Shown: positions 26,972-37,300, counted from the stretch's first letter. The stretch is 64,000 nt of DNA from Oscillospiraceae bacterium (GCA_900768245.1 CAAGCE010000193.1:35928-99927); one strand, 5' to 3'. Numbers and translations are program-made. Notes: generated by a model from the sequence alone, not told the origin.

Positions 26972-27148
26972 ATGATAGAATCCAACTGTGAAACCAAGTG
27001 GAGTCAATTTGAATCCAGCGGAAGAATTTCCGATTATTTGGAATACAAAGGCATTACGACAAAAAACTACTCAAATATCAAAGGGGAACAGCGGATTGTT
27101 GATGATGACAGTAAACGGTCTGGTAATATCGGAACGCATTATAGGTGA
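26972..27148 (+). CDS. yqzL: Short YqzL-like protein
   Basis: This 58-codon frame starts at ATG 26972 behind a strong AAGGAGG (26958-26964) and ends with TGA at 27146. Its first 27 residues include KWSQFESSGRISDYLEYKG. This fits the W-x2-F-x2-(S/T)G-x-I-x2-YL-x2-K pattern of YqzL, a protein of about 47 residues encoded between era and recO in Firmicutes. The strong ribosome site argues it is translated. Its last 50 or so bases overlap the start of recO in another frame. Function of YqzL is unknown. Confidence 0.68.
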   Translation: MIESNCETKWSQFESSGRISDYLEYKGITTKNYSNIKGEQRIVDDDSKRSGNIGTHYR

Positions 27149-27881
27149 AAATGATAAATATATAAGTGTTCTTACAGCTGAGTACGGTACTATTGATGTC
27201 TTCGTGAACGGCGGAAATAAAATCACGGGTAAAAATCAGTCAGCTACTCAGCTTTTCTCTTATTCAAAGCTTTGCATGACCTGCAGAAAAGAACGCTTTT
27301 ATCTTAACAGCAGTGAACTGATATATGATTTCTTCAATCTCAGACTTGACATACGAAAACTGACTCTCGCATGCTATTTTGGCGAAGTCATTCGTTATTC
27401 CGTTCTTGCACATAATATAATATACGAAAACGGGAAATTGTCCGATACAGAGATTATGCGTCTGACGCTAAACTGTCTTTATATGCTTTCGGAAAATAAA
27501 CGTTCTTGTGAATTTATAAAGAGCGTTTTTGAAATGCGCTTTTTATGTGAGATAGGTCTGCGCCCGCAGCTTATAGGCTGTAAAGTATGCTACGCTTATG
27601 AAAATGAAGATTTCTTTTTCCTTATAAACCAATCATATGTTTTATGTGAATATCATTTTGAAGAAAACGGTTTGGACGAAAATGATTACAATATCAGGAT
27701 AACTCCATCTCAGTTTGCTGCTCTGCAGTTTATATGTTTTACAGATATGGAACGTTTATTTAATTTCAGAGTTTCGCCGGAATCTCAGGCGAAGCTGAAT
27801 GAGGTCACAGAAAAGTATATACTTGCTAATATGTCAAGATCTTTCAGATCACTTGAATACTATAAAACGCTGTTACCGTAA
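27096..27881 (+). CDS. recO: DNA repair protein RecO
   Basis: RecO (about 261 residues) loads RecA on SSB-coated DNA in the RecFOR pathway. The N-terminal OB-fold begins TVNGLVISERIIGENDKY and the C-terminal helical domain carries GCKVCYAYE and LCEYH, remnants of the four-cysteine zinc finger. The start is ambiguous: TTG 27096 follows AAGGGGAA at good spacing, while TTG 27099 and ATG 27102 or 27105 are also in frame. An in-frame extension to 26988 has no ribosome site and lies inside the yqzL frame. Confidence 0.9.
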   Translation: MLMMTVNGLVISERIIGENDKYISVLTAEYGTIDVFVNGGNKITGKNQSATQLFSYSKLCMTCRKERFYLNSSELIYDFFNLRLDIRKLTLACYFGEVIRYSVLAHNIIYENGKLSDTEIMRLTLNCLYMLSENKRSCEFIKSVFEMRFLCEIGLRPQLIGCKVCYAYENEDFFFLINQSYVLCEYHFEENGLDENDYNIRITPSQFAALQFICFTDMERLFNFRVSPESQAKLNEVTEKYILANMSRSFRSLEYYKTLLP

Positions 27882-27908
27882 CCCGCAGATACAGAAAGTG
27901 AGCTTAAT

Positions 27909-30284
27909 ATGAATAATTACTACAAGTCACTTGAATTACATAAAATTCTTGAAATGCTTTCGGAAGAAGCATCAAACACAAAAACAAAAGAAATGGCTTT
28001 AGCACTTACTCCAGAGTCCGATATTGATGTTGTCAGATCAGAAATGAAAAAAACTTCTGATGCATTTGACCTATCGGTAAAATACGGCACTCCCGCTTTT
28101 TCAAATTTTAAAGATATAAGAGGAGCACTCCACAGAGCATCATCAGGAGCAAGTCTTTCTCTTCGCGAATTGCTTGATATTGCTCAGATGCTTTATCAGA
28201 TAAGGATGTTATCCGACTGGTACAAATCGACCGAAAATGAAGAAACCTCTATCGGTTATCTTTTTGTATCACTTGCACCGAATAAATATCTTGAAGATAA
28301 AATAAAAAATGCTGTTGTTTCGGAAGATGAGATTTCAGATATGGCAAGCCATGAACTTGCAAATATCAGAAGAAAAATCGCTCAGGCAGGAGTTCGTATA
28401 AGAGAAAGCCTTGATAAGCTGATACGTTCCTCGGAAGTACAGAAATCACTCCGGGAAAATATAGTTACAATGCGTGACGGCAGATATGTTCTTCCCGTAA
28501 AGGCTGATTTCAAAGGCAATGTTCCGGGACTTGTTCACGCAACATCAGCTACCGGTTCAACATATTTTATTGAACCTATATCTGTTGTGGAAGCTAATAA
28601 TGATATAAAGGTACTTCAGGGAGAAGAGCAGGACGAAATCGACAGGATCATTGCAGAGCTCTCTGCAGATTGTGCAGCATATGCCGAAGCACTTTCTGCC
28701 GACTATGTTACCTGCGCAGAAATAAATCTTTATTTTGCAAAATCAAATCTTGGTGCAAAAATGCGTGGCTGTATTCCTGAATTGTCAGATGACGGCGTAA
28801 TTGATCTGAAAAAGGCACGTCATCCGCTTATTGACAAAAAGAAAGTTGTCCCTGTGGATATTAAGCTTGGCGAGGATTATAAAGCTCTTATCGTAACAGG
28901 TCCTAACACGGGCGGTAAAACAGTTATTCTTAAAACAACCGGCCTTCTTTCGGCTATGGCAATGTGCGGACTTATGATACCTGCATCTGACGGAAGCAAG
29001 GTATCTGTTTTTGATAATATTCTTGTGGATATAGGCGACCAGCAGAGCATTGAGCAAAGCTTATCGACATTTTCATCTCACATAAGCAATGTTGTAAAGA
29101 TACTTGACGCTGCCAATGAAAAGTCGCTTATTCTTATGGACGAACTTGGTTCTGGTACTGACCCTGTTGAAGGTGCGGCACTTGCTGTATCAATAATTGA
29201 AAATATGGTTGCAAAAGGAAGCAAGCTTCTTGTTACAACTCATTATCAGGAGCTTAAACTTTTTGCTATCGAAACTCCGGGCATTGAAAATGCTTCCTGC
29301 GAATTTGATATTGCAACACTGCAGCCGACATACAGGCTTATTATAGGTTCACCCGGTAAGTCGAACGCTTTTTCAATTTCTTCAAAGCTTGGTATTTCAG
29401 ATGATATAATAAATCGTGCAAATGAATTGGTATCTACAGAAAATCAGCGTTTTGAAGAAGTTGTTGCACAGCTTGAAGCTTCAAGACGTGAACTTGAAAA
29501 GCAGCACGACGAAATTGAAAAATTAAAAAATGAACAGGCTGAAAAAGTTGCGGAACTCGACAAGGAAATTGCTGACCTTAACAGCAAAAAGGAATCTGAG
29601 CTTGAAAAAGCGCGTGTTCAGGCCATGCGTATTGTTGAAAGCTGCCGTATGCAGTCTGAGCAGCTTCTTGATGAGCTTGCGGATATACGAAAGCAAAAAG
29701 AAAAATCCAACTTTGCTCAGTTGGCAATAAACGCTAAATCAAAAAATAAATCTGCACTTGACAAAATGTATGATACAGCTAACCCTGTACAAAATAAAGA
29801 GCATAAAGAATACAAGCTGCCCAGACCTCTTAAAAGAGGGGATCATGTCCTTATTTTTGATATTGACAAAAAAGGTATCCTTGCAAGTGACCCTGATTCA
29901 AACGGCAATGTTTTCGTACAGGCAGGCATAATGAAAACTAAGGTAAATGTAAACAAGCTTCGTTTGCTTGAGCCTGAAAAGGTCACTATGCAGAACAAGA
30001 AGGTTTCCACAAAAAATGTTCGTGGGAAAATGCAGCGTACCCCTTCACTTGAACTTGATATAAGAGGCTGTGCCGTTGACGAAGGTATTCATGAGCTTGA
30101 TATGTTCATTGACAATGCGGTTCTTACGGGTGCAGGCATAATTACTGTCATTCATGGAAAAGGCACAGGGGTTCTCAGACAAGGAATCCAAAATCATCTT
30201 AAAAAGCACCCATCAGTAAAAAGTTTCCGCTCAGGCGTTTTCGGTGAAGGCGAGGACGGCGTGACCGTGATTGAGCTGAAATAA
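27909..30284 (+). CDS. mutS2: MutS2 ATPase/endonuclease
   Basis: MutS2 (791 residues) is a MutS-fold ATPase that, in Firmicutes, acts on collided ribosomes or branched DNA. The core domains (about 1-300) precede Walker A GPNTGGKT (about 335-342) and Walker B LILMDELGSGTDP (about 406-418). A long coiled coil (about 515-610), a KOW-like segment (about 640-680) and the C-terminal Smr nuclease domain follow, with LDIRGC (about 716-721) and HGKGTGVLR (about 756-764). The mismatch-recognition domain of MutS is absent, as expected. Confidence 0.96.
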   Translation: MNNYYKSLELHKILEMLSEEASNTKTKEMALALTPESDIDVVRSEMKKTSDAFDLSVKYGTPAFSNFKDIRGALHRASSGASLSLRELLDIAQMLYQIRMLSDWYKSTENEETSIGYLFVSLAPNKYLEDKIKNAVVSEDEISDMASHELANIRRKIAQAGVRIRESLDKLIRSSEVQKSLRENIVTMRDGRYVLPVKADFKGNVPGLVHATSATGSTYFIEPISVVEANNDIKVLQGEEQDEIDRIIAELSADCAAYAEALSADYVTCAEINLYFAKSNLGAKMRGCIPELSDDGVIDLKKARHPLIDKKKVVPVDIKLGEDYKALIVTGPNTGGKTVILKTTGLLSAMAMCGLMIPASDGSKVSVFDNILVDIGDQQSIEQSLSTFSSHISNVVKILDAANEKSLILMDELGSGTDPVEGAALAVSIIENMVAKGSKLLVTTHYQELKLFAIETPGIENASCEFDIATLQPTYRLIIGSPGKSNAFSISSKLGISDDIINRANELVSTENQRFEEVVAQLEASRRELEKQHDEIEKLKNEQAEKVAELDKEIADLNSKKESELEKARVQAMRIVESCRMQSEQLLDELADIRKQKEKSNFAQLAINAKSKNKSALDKMYDTANPVQNKEHKEYKLPRPLKRGDHVLIFDIDKKGILASDPDSNGNVFVQAGIMKTKVNVNKLRLLEPEKVTMQNKKVSTKNVRGKMQRTPSLELDIRGCAVDEGIHELDMFIDNAVLTGAGIITVIHGKGTGVLRQGIQNHLKKHPSVKSFRSGVFGEGEDGVTVIELK

Positions 30285-30345
30285 GAATAATACAAGCGTT
30301 ACATTAAATATACTTAATCAAATCCATATGAAAGATGGTTATATT

Positions 30346-30633
30346 ATGAAGTGTACGCTTAATGAAATTCGCAATAAAGAGATCATAAATGTACGTTCAG
30401 GTACGAAGCTTGGATATGCTGATGACATTGAGTTCGACGCTGTTGATTTTTCGGTAAAAGCTTTTGTCATCTACGGCAGATACCGCTTATTTGGACTGCT
30501 TGGACGGGAAAACGATATTATCATTAAATGCAGGGATATTCAGATCATCGGTAAAGACACCATACTTGTTTCAGCTGATGAATCAAATTTATCAAAAAAA
30601 ACATCTGTTACACCAAAAAGTTTGTGCAAATAG
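30346..30633 (+). CDS. PRC-barrel sporulation protein, YlmC/YmxH family
   Basis: This 95-residue protein begins MKCTLNEIRNKEIINVRSG and continues LGYADDIEFD, the pattern of the YlmC/YmxH PRC-barrel family found in endospore formers. The barrel covers about residues 5-80. ATG 30346 gives the usual N-terminus; ATG 30328 is an in-frame alternative, and neither has a strong ribosome site. YmxH is linked to sporulation in Bacillus, but its function is not defined. The gene stands alone between mutS2 and the rpsB promoter. Confidence 0.82.
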   Translation: MKCTLNEIRNKEIINVRSGTKLGYADDIEFDAVDFSVKAFVIYGRYRLFGLLGRENDIIIKCRDIQIIGKDTILVSADESNLSKKTSVTPKSLCK

Positions 30634-30648
30634 ACAGTGCAAAATATC

Positions 30649-30677
30649 TTGAAATTCTGATGGCAATATGATATAAT
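30649..30677 (+). promoter_or_regulatory. Strong promoter of rpsB-tsf
   Basis: TTGAAA (30649-30654) and TATAAT (30672-30677) are 17 bases apart, with TG at 30669-30670 forming an extended -10. This is a near-consensus sigma-A promoter, fitting for ribosomal protein genes. Transcription should start near 30684, leaving a leader of about 108 bases. Confidence 0.85.
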
Positions 30678-30683
30678 ATTTCA

Positions 30684-30791
30684 GTAATTCACACGTCTGC
30701 ACTTTTAACGGTTGGTGCTCGGTAATACCGAGTTTATGTTAAGTTAAGTCGGGCGGAGGATAAATTTAAAACCAATATGGAGGAACTAACA
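30684..30791 (+). promoter_or_regulatory. Leader RNA of rpsB, possible autoregulatory site
   Basis: The leader has a clear CTCGGT/ACCGAG hairpin (30718-30732), a G-rich segment near 30748-30757 and a second GGAGG (30779-30783) that serves rpsB. Ribosomal protein S2 represses its own mRNA in several bacteria through a leader structure. I do not recognise a defined Rfam leader here, so this is only a candidate. Confidence 0.4.
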
Positions 30792-31532
30792 ATGGGCGTA
30801 GTATCAATGAAACAGCTTCTTGAAGCAGGCGTACACTTTGGTCACCAGACAAGAAGATGGAATCCAAAAATGGCACCTTACATCTTCACAGAAAGAAACG
30901 GTATCTATATTATAGATCTTCAGAAGACTGTAAAGAAGCTTGACGAAGCTTACAACTTTATCCGTGAAGTAGCTGCTAACGGCGACACAGTACTTTTCGT
31001 AGGTACAAAGAAGCAGGCCGGCGATTCCGTTAAGGAAGAAGCTACAAGAGCAGGCGTTCACTATGTAAACGCAAGATGGCTCGGCGGTATGATGACTAAC
31101 TTCAAAACTATCCAGAGAAGAATCAAGAGACTTGAACAGCTTCACGAAATGCAGGAAGACGGCACATTCAACCTTCTCCCTAAGAAGGAAGTTGTTAAGC
31201 TTGAACTCGAAATTGAAAAGCTTGAAAAATTCCTCGGCGGTATCAAGACAATGAAGAAGCTCCCGGGCGCACTTTTTGTTGTTGACCCACGCAAGGAAAA
31301 GATCGCTGTTGCTGAAGCTAAGAAACTTGGCATTCCGGTTGTTGCTATCGTAGATACAAACTGTGATCCTGATGATGTTGATTACGTTATCCCTGGTAAC
31401 GATGACGCTATCAGAGCTGTAAAGCTTATTGCAGGTGCTATGGCTGATGCTATCATCGAAGGCAGACAGGGCACACAGGAAGCTGCTGTTGAAGCTGCAG
31501 AAGAAACTGCTGCTGAAGAAGCTGCTGAATAA
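30792..31532 (+). CDS. rpsB: 30S ribosomal protein S2
   Basis: S2 (246 residues) binds late to the 30S subunit at the head-body junction. It begins [26 protein letters not shown], a textbook S2 start, and has FVGTKKQA (about 63-70), [12 protein letters not shown] (about 86-97) and [20 protein letters not shown] (about 184-203). ATG 30792 follows GGAGG at correct spacing; an in-frame ATG at 30777 sits just before that site. The C-terminus is a low-complexity Ala/Glu tail. It is co-transcribed with tsf. Confidence 0.97.
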   Translation: MGVVSMKQLLEAGVHFGHQTRRWNPKMAPYIFTERNGIYIIDLQKTVKKLDEAYNFIREVAANGDTVLFVGTKKQAGDSVKEEATRAGVHYVNARWLGGMMTNFKTIQRRIKRLEQLHEMQEDGTFNLLPKKEVVKLELEIEKLEKFLGGIKTMKKLPGALFVVDPRKEKIAVAEAKKLGIPVVAIVDTNCDPDDVDYVIPGNDDAIRAVKLIAGAMADAIIEGRQGTQEAAVEAAEETAAEEAAE

Positions 31533-31549
31533 TTAAATTCCGATTTTTC

Positions 31550-31580
31550 GGGCAGACACATATCCGTTATATGTCTGCCC
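31550..31580 (+). repeat. Hairpin between rpsB and tsf
   Basis: GGGCAGACA (31550-31558) pairs with TGTCTGCCC (31572-31580). No T-run follows, so it is not a complete terminator. It may be a processing or partial attenuation site that adjusts the S2 to EF-Ts ratio. Confidence 0.6.
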
Positions 31581-31619
31581 ATTTCAATATTAATGATTAA
31601 TTATACAGGAGGAAGTAAA

Positions 31620-32546
31620 ATGGCAAAGGCATCTATTCAGGAAATCAAAGACCTTATGAAAGCTACCGGCGTTGGTATGATGGATTGTAAAAAGGCACTT
31701 GAAGAAGCAGATGGAGATACAGAAAAGGCAGTAACTATTCTTCGTGAAAAGGGACTTGCTACACAGGCTAAGAAGAGCGGCAGAGCTGCTGCAGAAGGTA
31801 TTGTTACTTCAGTAGTTGAAGGCAATATCGGTGCTGTTGTTGAAGTAAATATCGAAACAGACTTCGCTGCTAACAATGAAGAATTCAAGGCTTTCGTTGC
31901 TGCTGTTGCAAAGACTGTTATTGAAAAGAACCCTGCTGACGTTGATGCTCTCAAGGCAACAATCATCAGCGGCGGTGATAAGACTGTTGAAGAAGCTCTT
32001 CAGGATCTCTTCATCAAGATCAGAGAAAATATGGTTATCCGTCGTTTCCAGAGATTTGAAGGCGTTCTCGTTCCTTATATCCACGACAACGGCAAGATCG
32101 GTGTAATGGTTAAGCTTGATACTGACCTTCCTGCTGATAAGGTATTTGAAGTTGGTAAGAACTGCGCACTCCAGGTTGCTGCTATGAATCCTGCATACCT
32201 TGACAGAAGTGCTGTTCCTGCAGAAGTTCTTGAAAATGAAAAGACTATCGTTCTTGCTCAGATGGCTGAAGATCCTAAGATGGCTTCCAAGCCTGAACAG
32301 GTTAAGGCTAAGATCGCTGAAGGCAAGATTGGCAAATACTATACAGAAAACTGCCTCGTTGATCAGGCTTTTGTTAGATCTGATATTTTCGATGGCACAG
32401 TTGGCAAGTATGTTGAAGACGCTGCTAAGAAGCTTGGCGGAAAGATCACTGTTGCTGAATTCGTTCGTTTTGAAAGAGGCGAAGGTGTTGAAAAGAAGGC
32501 TGACAACTTTGCAGAAGAAGTTGCAAGCATGGCAGGCACTAAGTAA
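31620..32546 (+). CDS. tsf: Elongation factor Ts
   Basis: EF-Ts (308 residues) exchanges GDP for GTP on EF-Tu. The N-terminal UBA-like domain with LMKATGVGMMDCKKALEEADGD (split about 12-33) and the core motif ETDFAANNEEFK (about 79-90) are clear. The core and dimerisation regions are complete, so this is the longer bacterial form. ATG 31620 lies behind AGGAGGAAG; an in-frame ATG at 31593 precedes that site. Usage of GCT, AAG and GAA codons is strong, as expected for a highly expressed gene. Confidence 0.97.
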   Translation: MAKASIQEIKDLMKATGVGMMDCKKALEEADGDTEKAVTILREKGLATQAKKSGRAAAEGIVTSVVEGNIGAVVEVNIETDFAANNEEFKAFVAAVAKTVIEKNPADVDALKATIISGGDKTVEEALQDLFIKIRENMVIRRFQRFEGVLVPYIHDNGKIGVMVKLDTDLPADKVFEVGKNCALQVAAMNPAYLDRSAVPAEVLENEKTIVLAQMAEDPKMASKPEQVKAKIAEGKIGKYYTENCLVDQAFVRSDIFDGTVGKYVEDAAKKLGGKITVAEFVRFERGEGVEKKADNFAEEVASMAGTK

Positions 32547-32567
32547 TATATAATTTCAATTGTTCAG

Positions 32568-32606
32568 AACCGCATTGATGATATTATATCATTGATGCGG
32601 TTTTTA
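32568..32606 (+). terminator. Terminator after tsf
   Basis: AACCGCAT (32568-32575) pairs with ATGCGGTT (32595-32602), extended by imperfect TGATGATA/TATCATTG pairing, and is followed by TTTTT. Confidence 0.85.
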
Positions 32607-32625
32607 ATTTTTATTTGTTTTTGAC

Positions 32626-32654
32626 TTGCATTTATTTTATTAAAATGATATATT
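32626..32654 (+). promoter_or_regulatory. Promoter of the peptide-binding lipoprotein
   Basis: TTGCAT (32626-32631) and TATATT (32649-32654) are 17 bases apart. An overlapping TTGACT at 32621 is a better -35 but has no good -10 at 17. Either way the promoter lies 60-70 bases before the gene. Confidence 0.5.
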
Positions 32655-32714
32655 TATATTATGTAATGTAACTTGAAAGGAGGACACATACTTCAACGAA
32701 GTGTGGTCATAAAT

Positions 32715-34343
32715 TTGAAAAAAACTAATCTAAAGATTATTTCATATATATTGACGCTTATTGCGATTTTCTCGCTTTTTACAGCGTGCGAAAAGGACGA
32801 TGGTTCAGGGTATACTTTCAAAGCAAATCTTGCTTCAAATCCGCAAAATCTTGATCCGCAGCTTGCAGTAGATACCTCATCCAAAACTGTTCTTTCAAAT
32901 ATGCTCGACGGACTTGTAAAAATAAATAAAAACGGTTCAATTGAGGCAGATGCAGCAGAAAAATACACGATTTCAGATGATGGTCTTATATATACATTTG
33001 AGTTAAAGCGTGGCATATATTGGGAAAGCTTAAATGACTACAAAGCTGAAATGACTGCAGATGATTTCGTTTTTGCTTTTCAAAGAATTTTTGACTCAAA
33101 TGCTCTTTATTCGCCATATGTTAATGATTTCAGCTGCATAAAAAATTCGGCAGATGTGGCGCAGGGGGCAAAAAGCATAGATCAGTTAGGTGTAAAAGCA
33201 CCGGATACATACACATTGCAAATTGAGCTTGAATATCCTTACTATGACTTTCTTGAACTTCTGACAACTACTGCTGCAATGCCATGTAACAGATACTTTT
33301 TTGAAAGCACAAAAGGAAGATATGGACTTTCAGCTGAAACTACTGCATCAAACGGGGCTTTTTATTTAAAAGAATGGAACTACGATGCATACTGGGATAA
33401 TAATTACATTATAATGCGAAGAAACAAATCAAACTCAGCGTCTGACTTCGTTTATCCATACAGCTTGAATTTCTTTATAACAGGCAATTCTCAACAGGAT
33501 GCAGATGATTATGCCTCTGGAAATATTGACTGCTACAAATCTGAAATATACAATAAAAAAATATTAAACAACAATAATTTTGAACAGTATTCAACCAAAT
33601 CATACGGATTAATATTCAATACAAAGTCAGCATATTTCAGTAATTCTAACTTACGATTTGCTCTTGCGTCGGCTTTCAGCAGGGAAGCGTACAGTTCACT
33701 TATCGACGAAAATTATCAGAATGCATATGGAATTGTTCCGTCATCGGTAACAATACTCGGCAAGGGTTACCGTGACCTTATTTCAGAAACAGCTTTATCA
33801 TTGTATGATGCTAATACTGCAGCACAGCTGTGGAGATCAGAACTTAACAAAATAAATGCAGAATCAATTGATGGCATAAAAATAACTGTGCCGGAAGATT
33901 TCGGAGGCTCTGATTATCTTTACTACATAACTGAACAATGGCAGCAAAATCTCGGCTTTTTCTGCGGTGTTGAAGTAGTTTCCGAAAACGAGTATAACAT
34001 GAAAATTGACGATGGTACTTTTGAGATTGCACTTGTTGAAATTGCACCGACCGAAAATAGCCCAAATGATTTTCTTGAATATTTCTCAAATGGAGAAAAT
34101 AAAATACTTATGGGTTATAAAAATATGTCCGTTTATGGAAATATGCAAAATGTCCGAAAAGCCGGCAGTTTAAGCAATGCCATAGAATACTATTCTGCTG
34201 CGGAAAAAGATATAATCAATTCTGCTGTATACATACCGCTTTTTTATGGTAATGAATATTTTATTTATGGCAGCGATATGGCTGATCTTATATACTATCC
34301 ATTCACAAATGAAGTAGATTTCCGATATGCTAAATCATTTTAA
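32715..34343 (+). CDS. Peptide ABC transporter substrate-binding lipoprotein (SBP_bac_5)
   Basis: This protein of about 542 residues is an OppA/DppA-type extracellular solute-binding protein. The N-terminus has Lys residues, a hydrophobic stretch and the lipobox LFTAC, with the cysteine at about residue 25 if TTG 32715 is the start. The motifs ASNPQNLDPQLAVDT and LIYTFELKRGIYW are typical of the family. No permease or ATPase genes are nearby, so it is an orphan. The start is odd: a strong AAAGGAGG (32677-32684) has no start codon at normal distance, and GTG 32703 or TTG 32673 are alternatives. Confidence 0.88.
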   Translation: MKKTNLKIISYILTLIAIFSLFTACEKDDGSGYTFKANLASNPQNLDPQLAVDTSSKTVLSNMLDGLVKINKNGSIEADAAEKYTISDDGLIYTFELKRGIYWESLNDYKAEMTADDFVFAFQRIFDSNALYSPYVNDFSCIKNSADVAQGAKSIDQLGVKAPDTYTLQIELEYPYYDFLELLTTTAAMPCNRYFFESTKGRYGLSAETTASNGAFYLKEWNYDAYWDNNYIIMRRNKSNSASDFVYPYSLNFFITGNSQQDADDYASGNIDCYKSEIYNKKILNNNNFEQYSTKSYGLIFNTKSAYFSNSNLRFALASAFSREAYSSLIDENYQNAYGIVPSSVTILGKGYRDLISETALSLYDANTAAQLWRSELNKINAESIDGIKITVPEDFGGSDYLYYITEQWQQNLGFFCGVEVVSENEYNMKIDDGTFEIALVEIAPTENSPNDFLEYFSNGENKILMGYKNMSVYGNMQNVRKAGSLSNAIEYYSAAEKDIINSAVYIPLFYGNEYFIYGSDMADLIYYPFTNEVDFRYAKSF

Positions 34344-34346
34344 ACT

Positions 34347-34387
34347 AAAAAATCCGTTTGGCTCACAATGAACCAAACGGATTTTTT
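34347..34387. terminator. Bidirectional terminator between the lipoprotein gene and purL
   Basis: AAAAAATCCGTTTGG (34347-34361) pairs perfectly with CCAAACGGATTTTTT (34373-34387), flanked by A-runs and T-runs, so it works in both directions for these converging genes. Confidence 0.92.
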
Positions 34388-34399
34388 ATGCTTTAATCA

Positions 34400-37300
34400 T
34401 TATTTGAAGTAAGCTACACCGCTTTCAAATATTTTCTGATCCTTTGAACCTGAAACATTCTTGCAAATATCTGTACCGATACGTTCGCTGTGTCCCATTT
34501 TACCAAGGATACGTCCATCAGGAGAAGTAATACCTTCAATTGCCTCCATTGAAGTGTTTGGATTAAATCTGATGTCCATTGTAGGAGCACCGTTAAGGTC
34601 AACATACTGTGTTGCGATCTGACCGTTATCAGCAAGCTGCTTGATAAGCTCAGGTGATGCAACAAATCGACCTTCACCGTGTGAAATTGCAATTCTGTGA
34701 ATATCTCCAACTTCACATCCGGCAAGCCATGGAGATTTATTAGATGCAATTCTTGTATTTACCATCATAGATTGATGTCTGCCGATTGTATTAAATGTAA
34801 GTGTAGGGGAGTCGTCCTTCATATCAACAATATGTCCGAATGGAACAAGTCCGAGCTTGATAAGAGCCTGGAAGCCGTTACAGATACCGAGCATAAGACC
34901 GTCACGATTATCCATAAGGTCATGAACTGCGTCCTTAATGCGTGGATTTCTGAAGAATGCAGTAATGAACTTACCTGAACCGTCAGGCTCATCACCACCT
35001 GAGAAGCCGCCCGGGATCATAATGATCTGTGAATTCTTGATCGATTTTTCAATATATGAAACGCTGTCTTCAAGAGCAGATGCTGAAAGATTCTTTATAA
35101 CGACTACTTCCGGAACTGCTCCTGCACGTTCAAATACTCTTGCTGTATCATATTCACAGTTTGTACCTGGGAAAACAGGAATAAGTACACGAGGCTTTGC
35201 AACGGAAACTGATGGTTTAACACGCTCTGCTGCTGTATAAGTAAATACCTTAGCAGGCTTGTCCTCTGTTTTTATATTGCATGGGAATATAGGTTCAAGA
35301 CGATCTTCCCATTTCTTCTGGATCGCTGCCATATCAATAACATAATCCTTGCAGTCGATCTTATATTCATCTATAGTTGTACCGATAACATTTTCAAGTG
35401 TAAACGGATCACCGTCAAGCTCAACTACGAAAGAACCGTATTTAGAATAGAACAACTGCGTATCAGAAAGCTTCTTTTCAAACTTGAAACCAATGCGATT
35501 GCCAAGCGACATTTTTGCAACAGCTTCAGCAACGCCGCCGAATCCTACTGCCCATACGGATAATGCCTGTCCATCTGCAATAAACTTTTCTACCTTTTCA
35601 AAACATTCTCTTATGCTTGCAAAAACAGGAAGATTATTTTCATCATACTGAGGTGTAATAAGAATAACCTTATTGCCTGCCTTTTTAAATTCAGGAGAAA
35701 TAATAGACTTGCTGTCAGCTGTTGAAACAGCAAATGAAACAAGTGTTGCAGGAACATCAATATTTTCAAAAGTACCTGACATTGAGTCCTTACCGCCGAT
35801 AGCACCGCAGCCAAGTTCAAGCTGTGCCTTGAATGCACCGAGAAGTGCAGCAAAAGGCTTGCCCCAACGTGTTGGGTTGTTCTGTGTGCGTTCAAAATAT
35901 TCCTGGAATGTAAGCCAGCATCTCTTGTAGCTGCCGCCTGCAGCAACTACCTTTGCAATAGATTCGATTACAGCAGCCATAGCACCATGATAAGGACTCT
36001 TGTCTGTTACATATGGATTAAAGCCCCAACCCATAATCGAGCAAGTATTTGTTTCGCCCTTGAGTACAGGTATCTTGGCAGCCATCGCCTGTGTAGGTGT
36101 AAGCTGATATGCACCGCCGAACGGCATAAGAACTGTACCAGCACCTATCGTTGAGTCAAAACGTTCAACAAGGCCCTTCTGTGAGCAGACATTTAGGTTT
36201 GTCATAAGAGCTTCCCAGCTGTCAGCAGAATCGGTGTATGTTTTCATCTGTGCAGTAACAGGGATAGGGACTGCAACAGTTGTATGCTTTTCAGCACCGT
36301 TTGAGTTAAGGAACTCTCTTGAAAGATCAACAATGATCTTGTCATTCCACTTCATTTTAAGACGTGGCTCAGCTGTTACAACTGCAACAAGAGTTGCTTC
36401 AAGATTTTCCTTTTCAGCTTCCTTAATGAATTTATCGGCATCGGTTTTTCTTACAACAACAGCCATACGTTCCTGGCTTTCGGAAATTGCAAGTTCTGTG
36501 CCGTCAAGTCCGTCATATTTCTTAGGAACAGCATTAAGGTCGATCACAAGACCGTCTGTAAGCTCACCGATAGCAACAGATACACCGCCTGCACCAAAGT
36601 CATTGCATCGCTTTATCATATGAGTTACATCAGGATTTCTGAATAATCTCTGAAGTTTTCTTTCAACAGGAGGATTACCCTTCTGAACCTCTGCACCGCA
36701 GGTTTCAAGTGAAGCTTCTGTATGCGATTTTGATGAACCTGTTGCACCGCCGCAGCCGTCACGTCCTGTACGTCCGCCAAGGAGAATGATAACATCATCA
36801 GGGTCAGGAACTTCACGGATAACATTTGACTTAGGAGCAGCACCTACAACAGCACCGATCTCAAGTCTTTTAGCAACATAGCCCGGGTGATAAACTTCAG
36901 CAACATGACCTGTTGCAAGACCTATCTGGTTACCGTACGAGCTGTAACCGTTAGCAGCACCGACAGTAATTTTTCTCTGCGGAAGCTTGCCGTGAACTGT
37001 ATCTTCAACAGGAACAAGCGGATTAGCCGCACCTGTTACACGCATAGCCTGATATACATATGAACGTCCTGAAAGCGGATCTCTGATAGCACCGCCAAGG
37101 CAAGTTGCAGCACCGCCGAAAGGTTCGATTTCAGTTGGGTGGTTATGTGTTTCATTTTTGAACATAAGGAGCCAATCCTGCATTTCACCGTCAACATCGA
37201 CCTTTATCTGTACAGAACAAGCGTTGATCTCTTCGGATTCATCAAGATCTTTAAGAATACCGTCTTTTTTAAGCTTCTTGGCAGCAATTGTAGCGATGTC

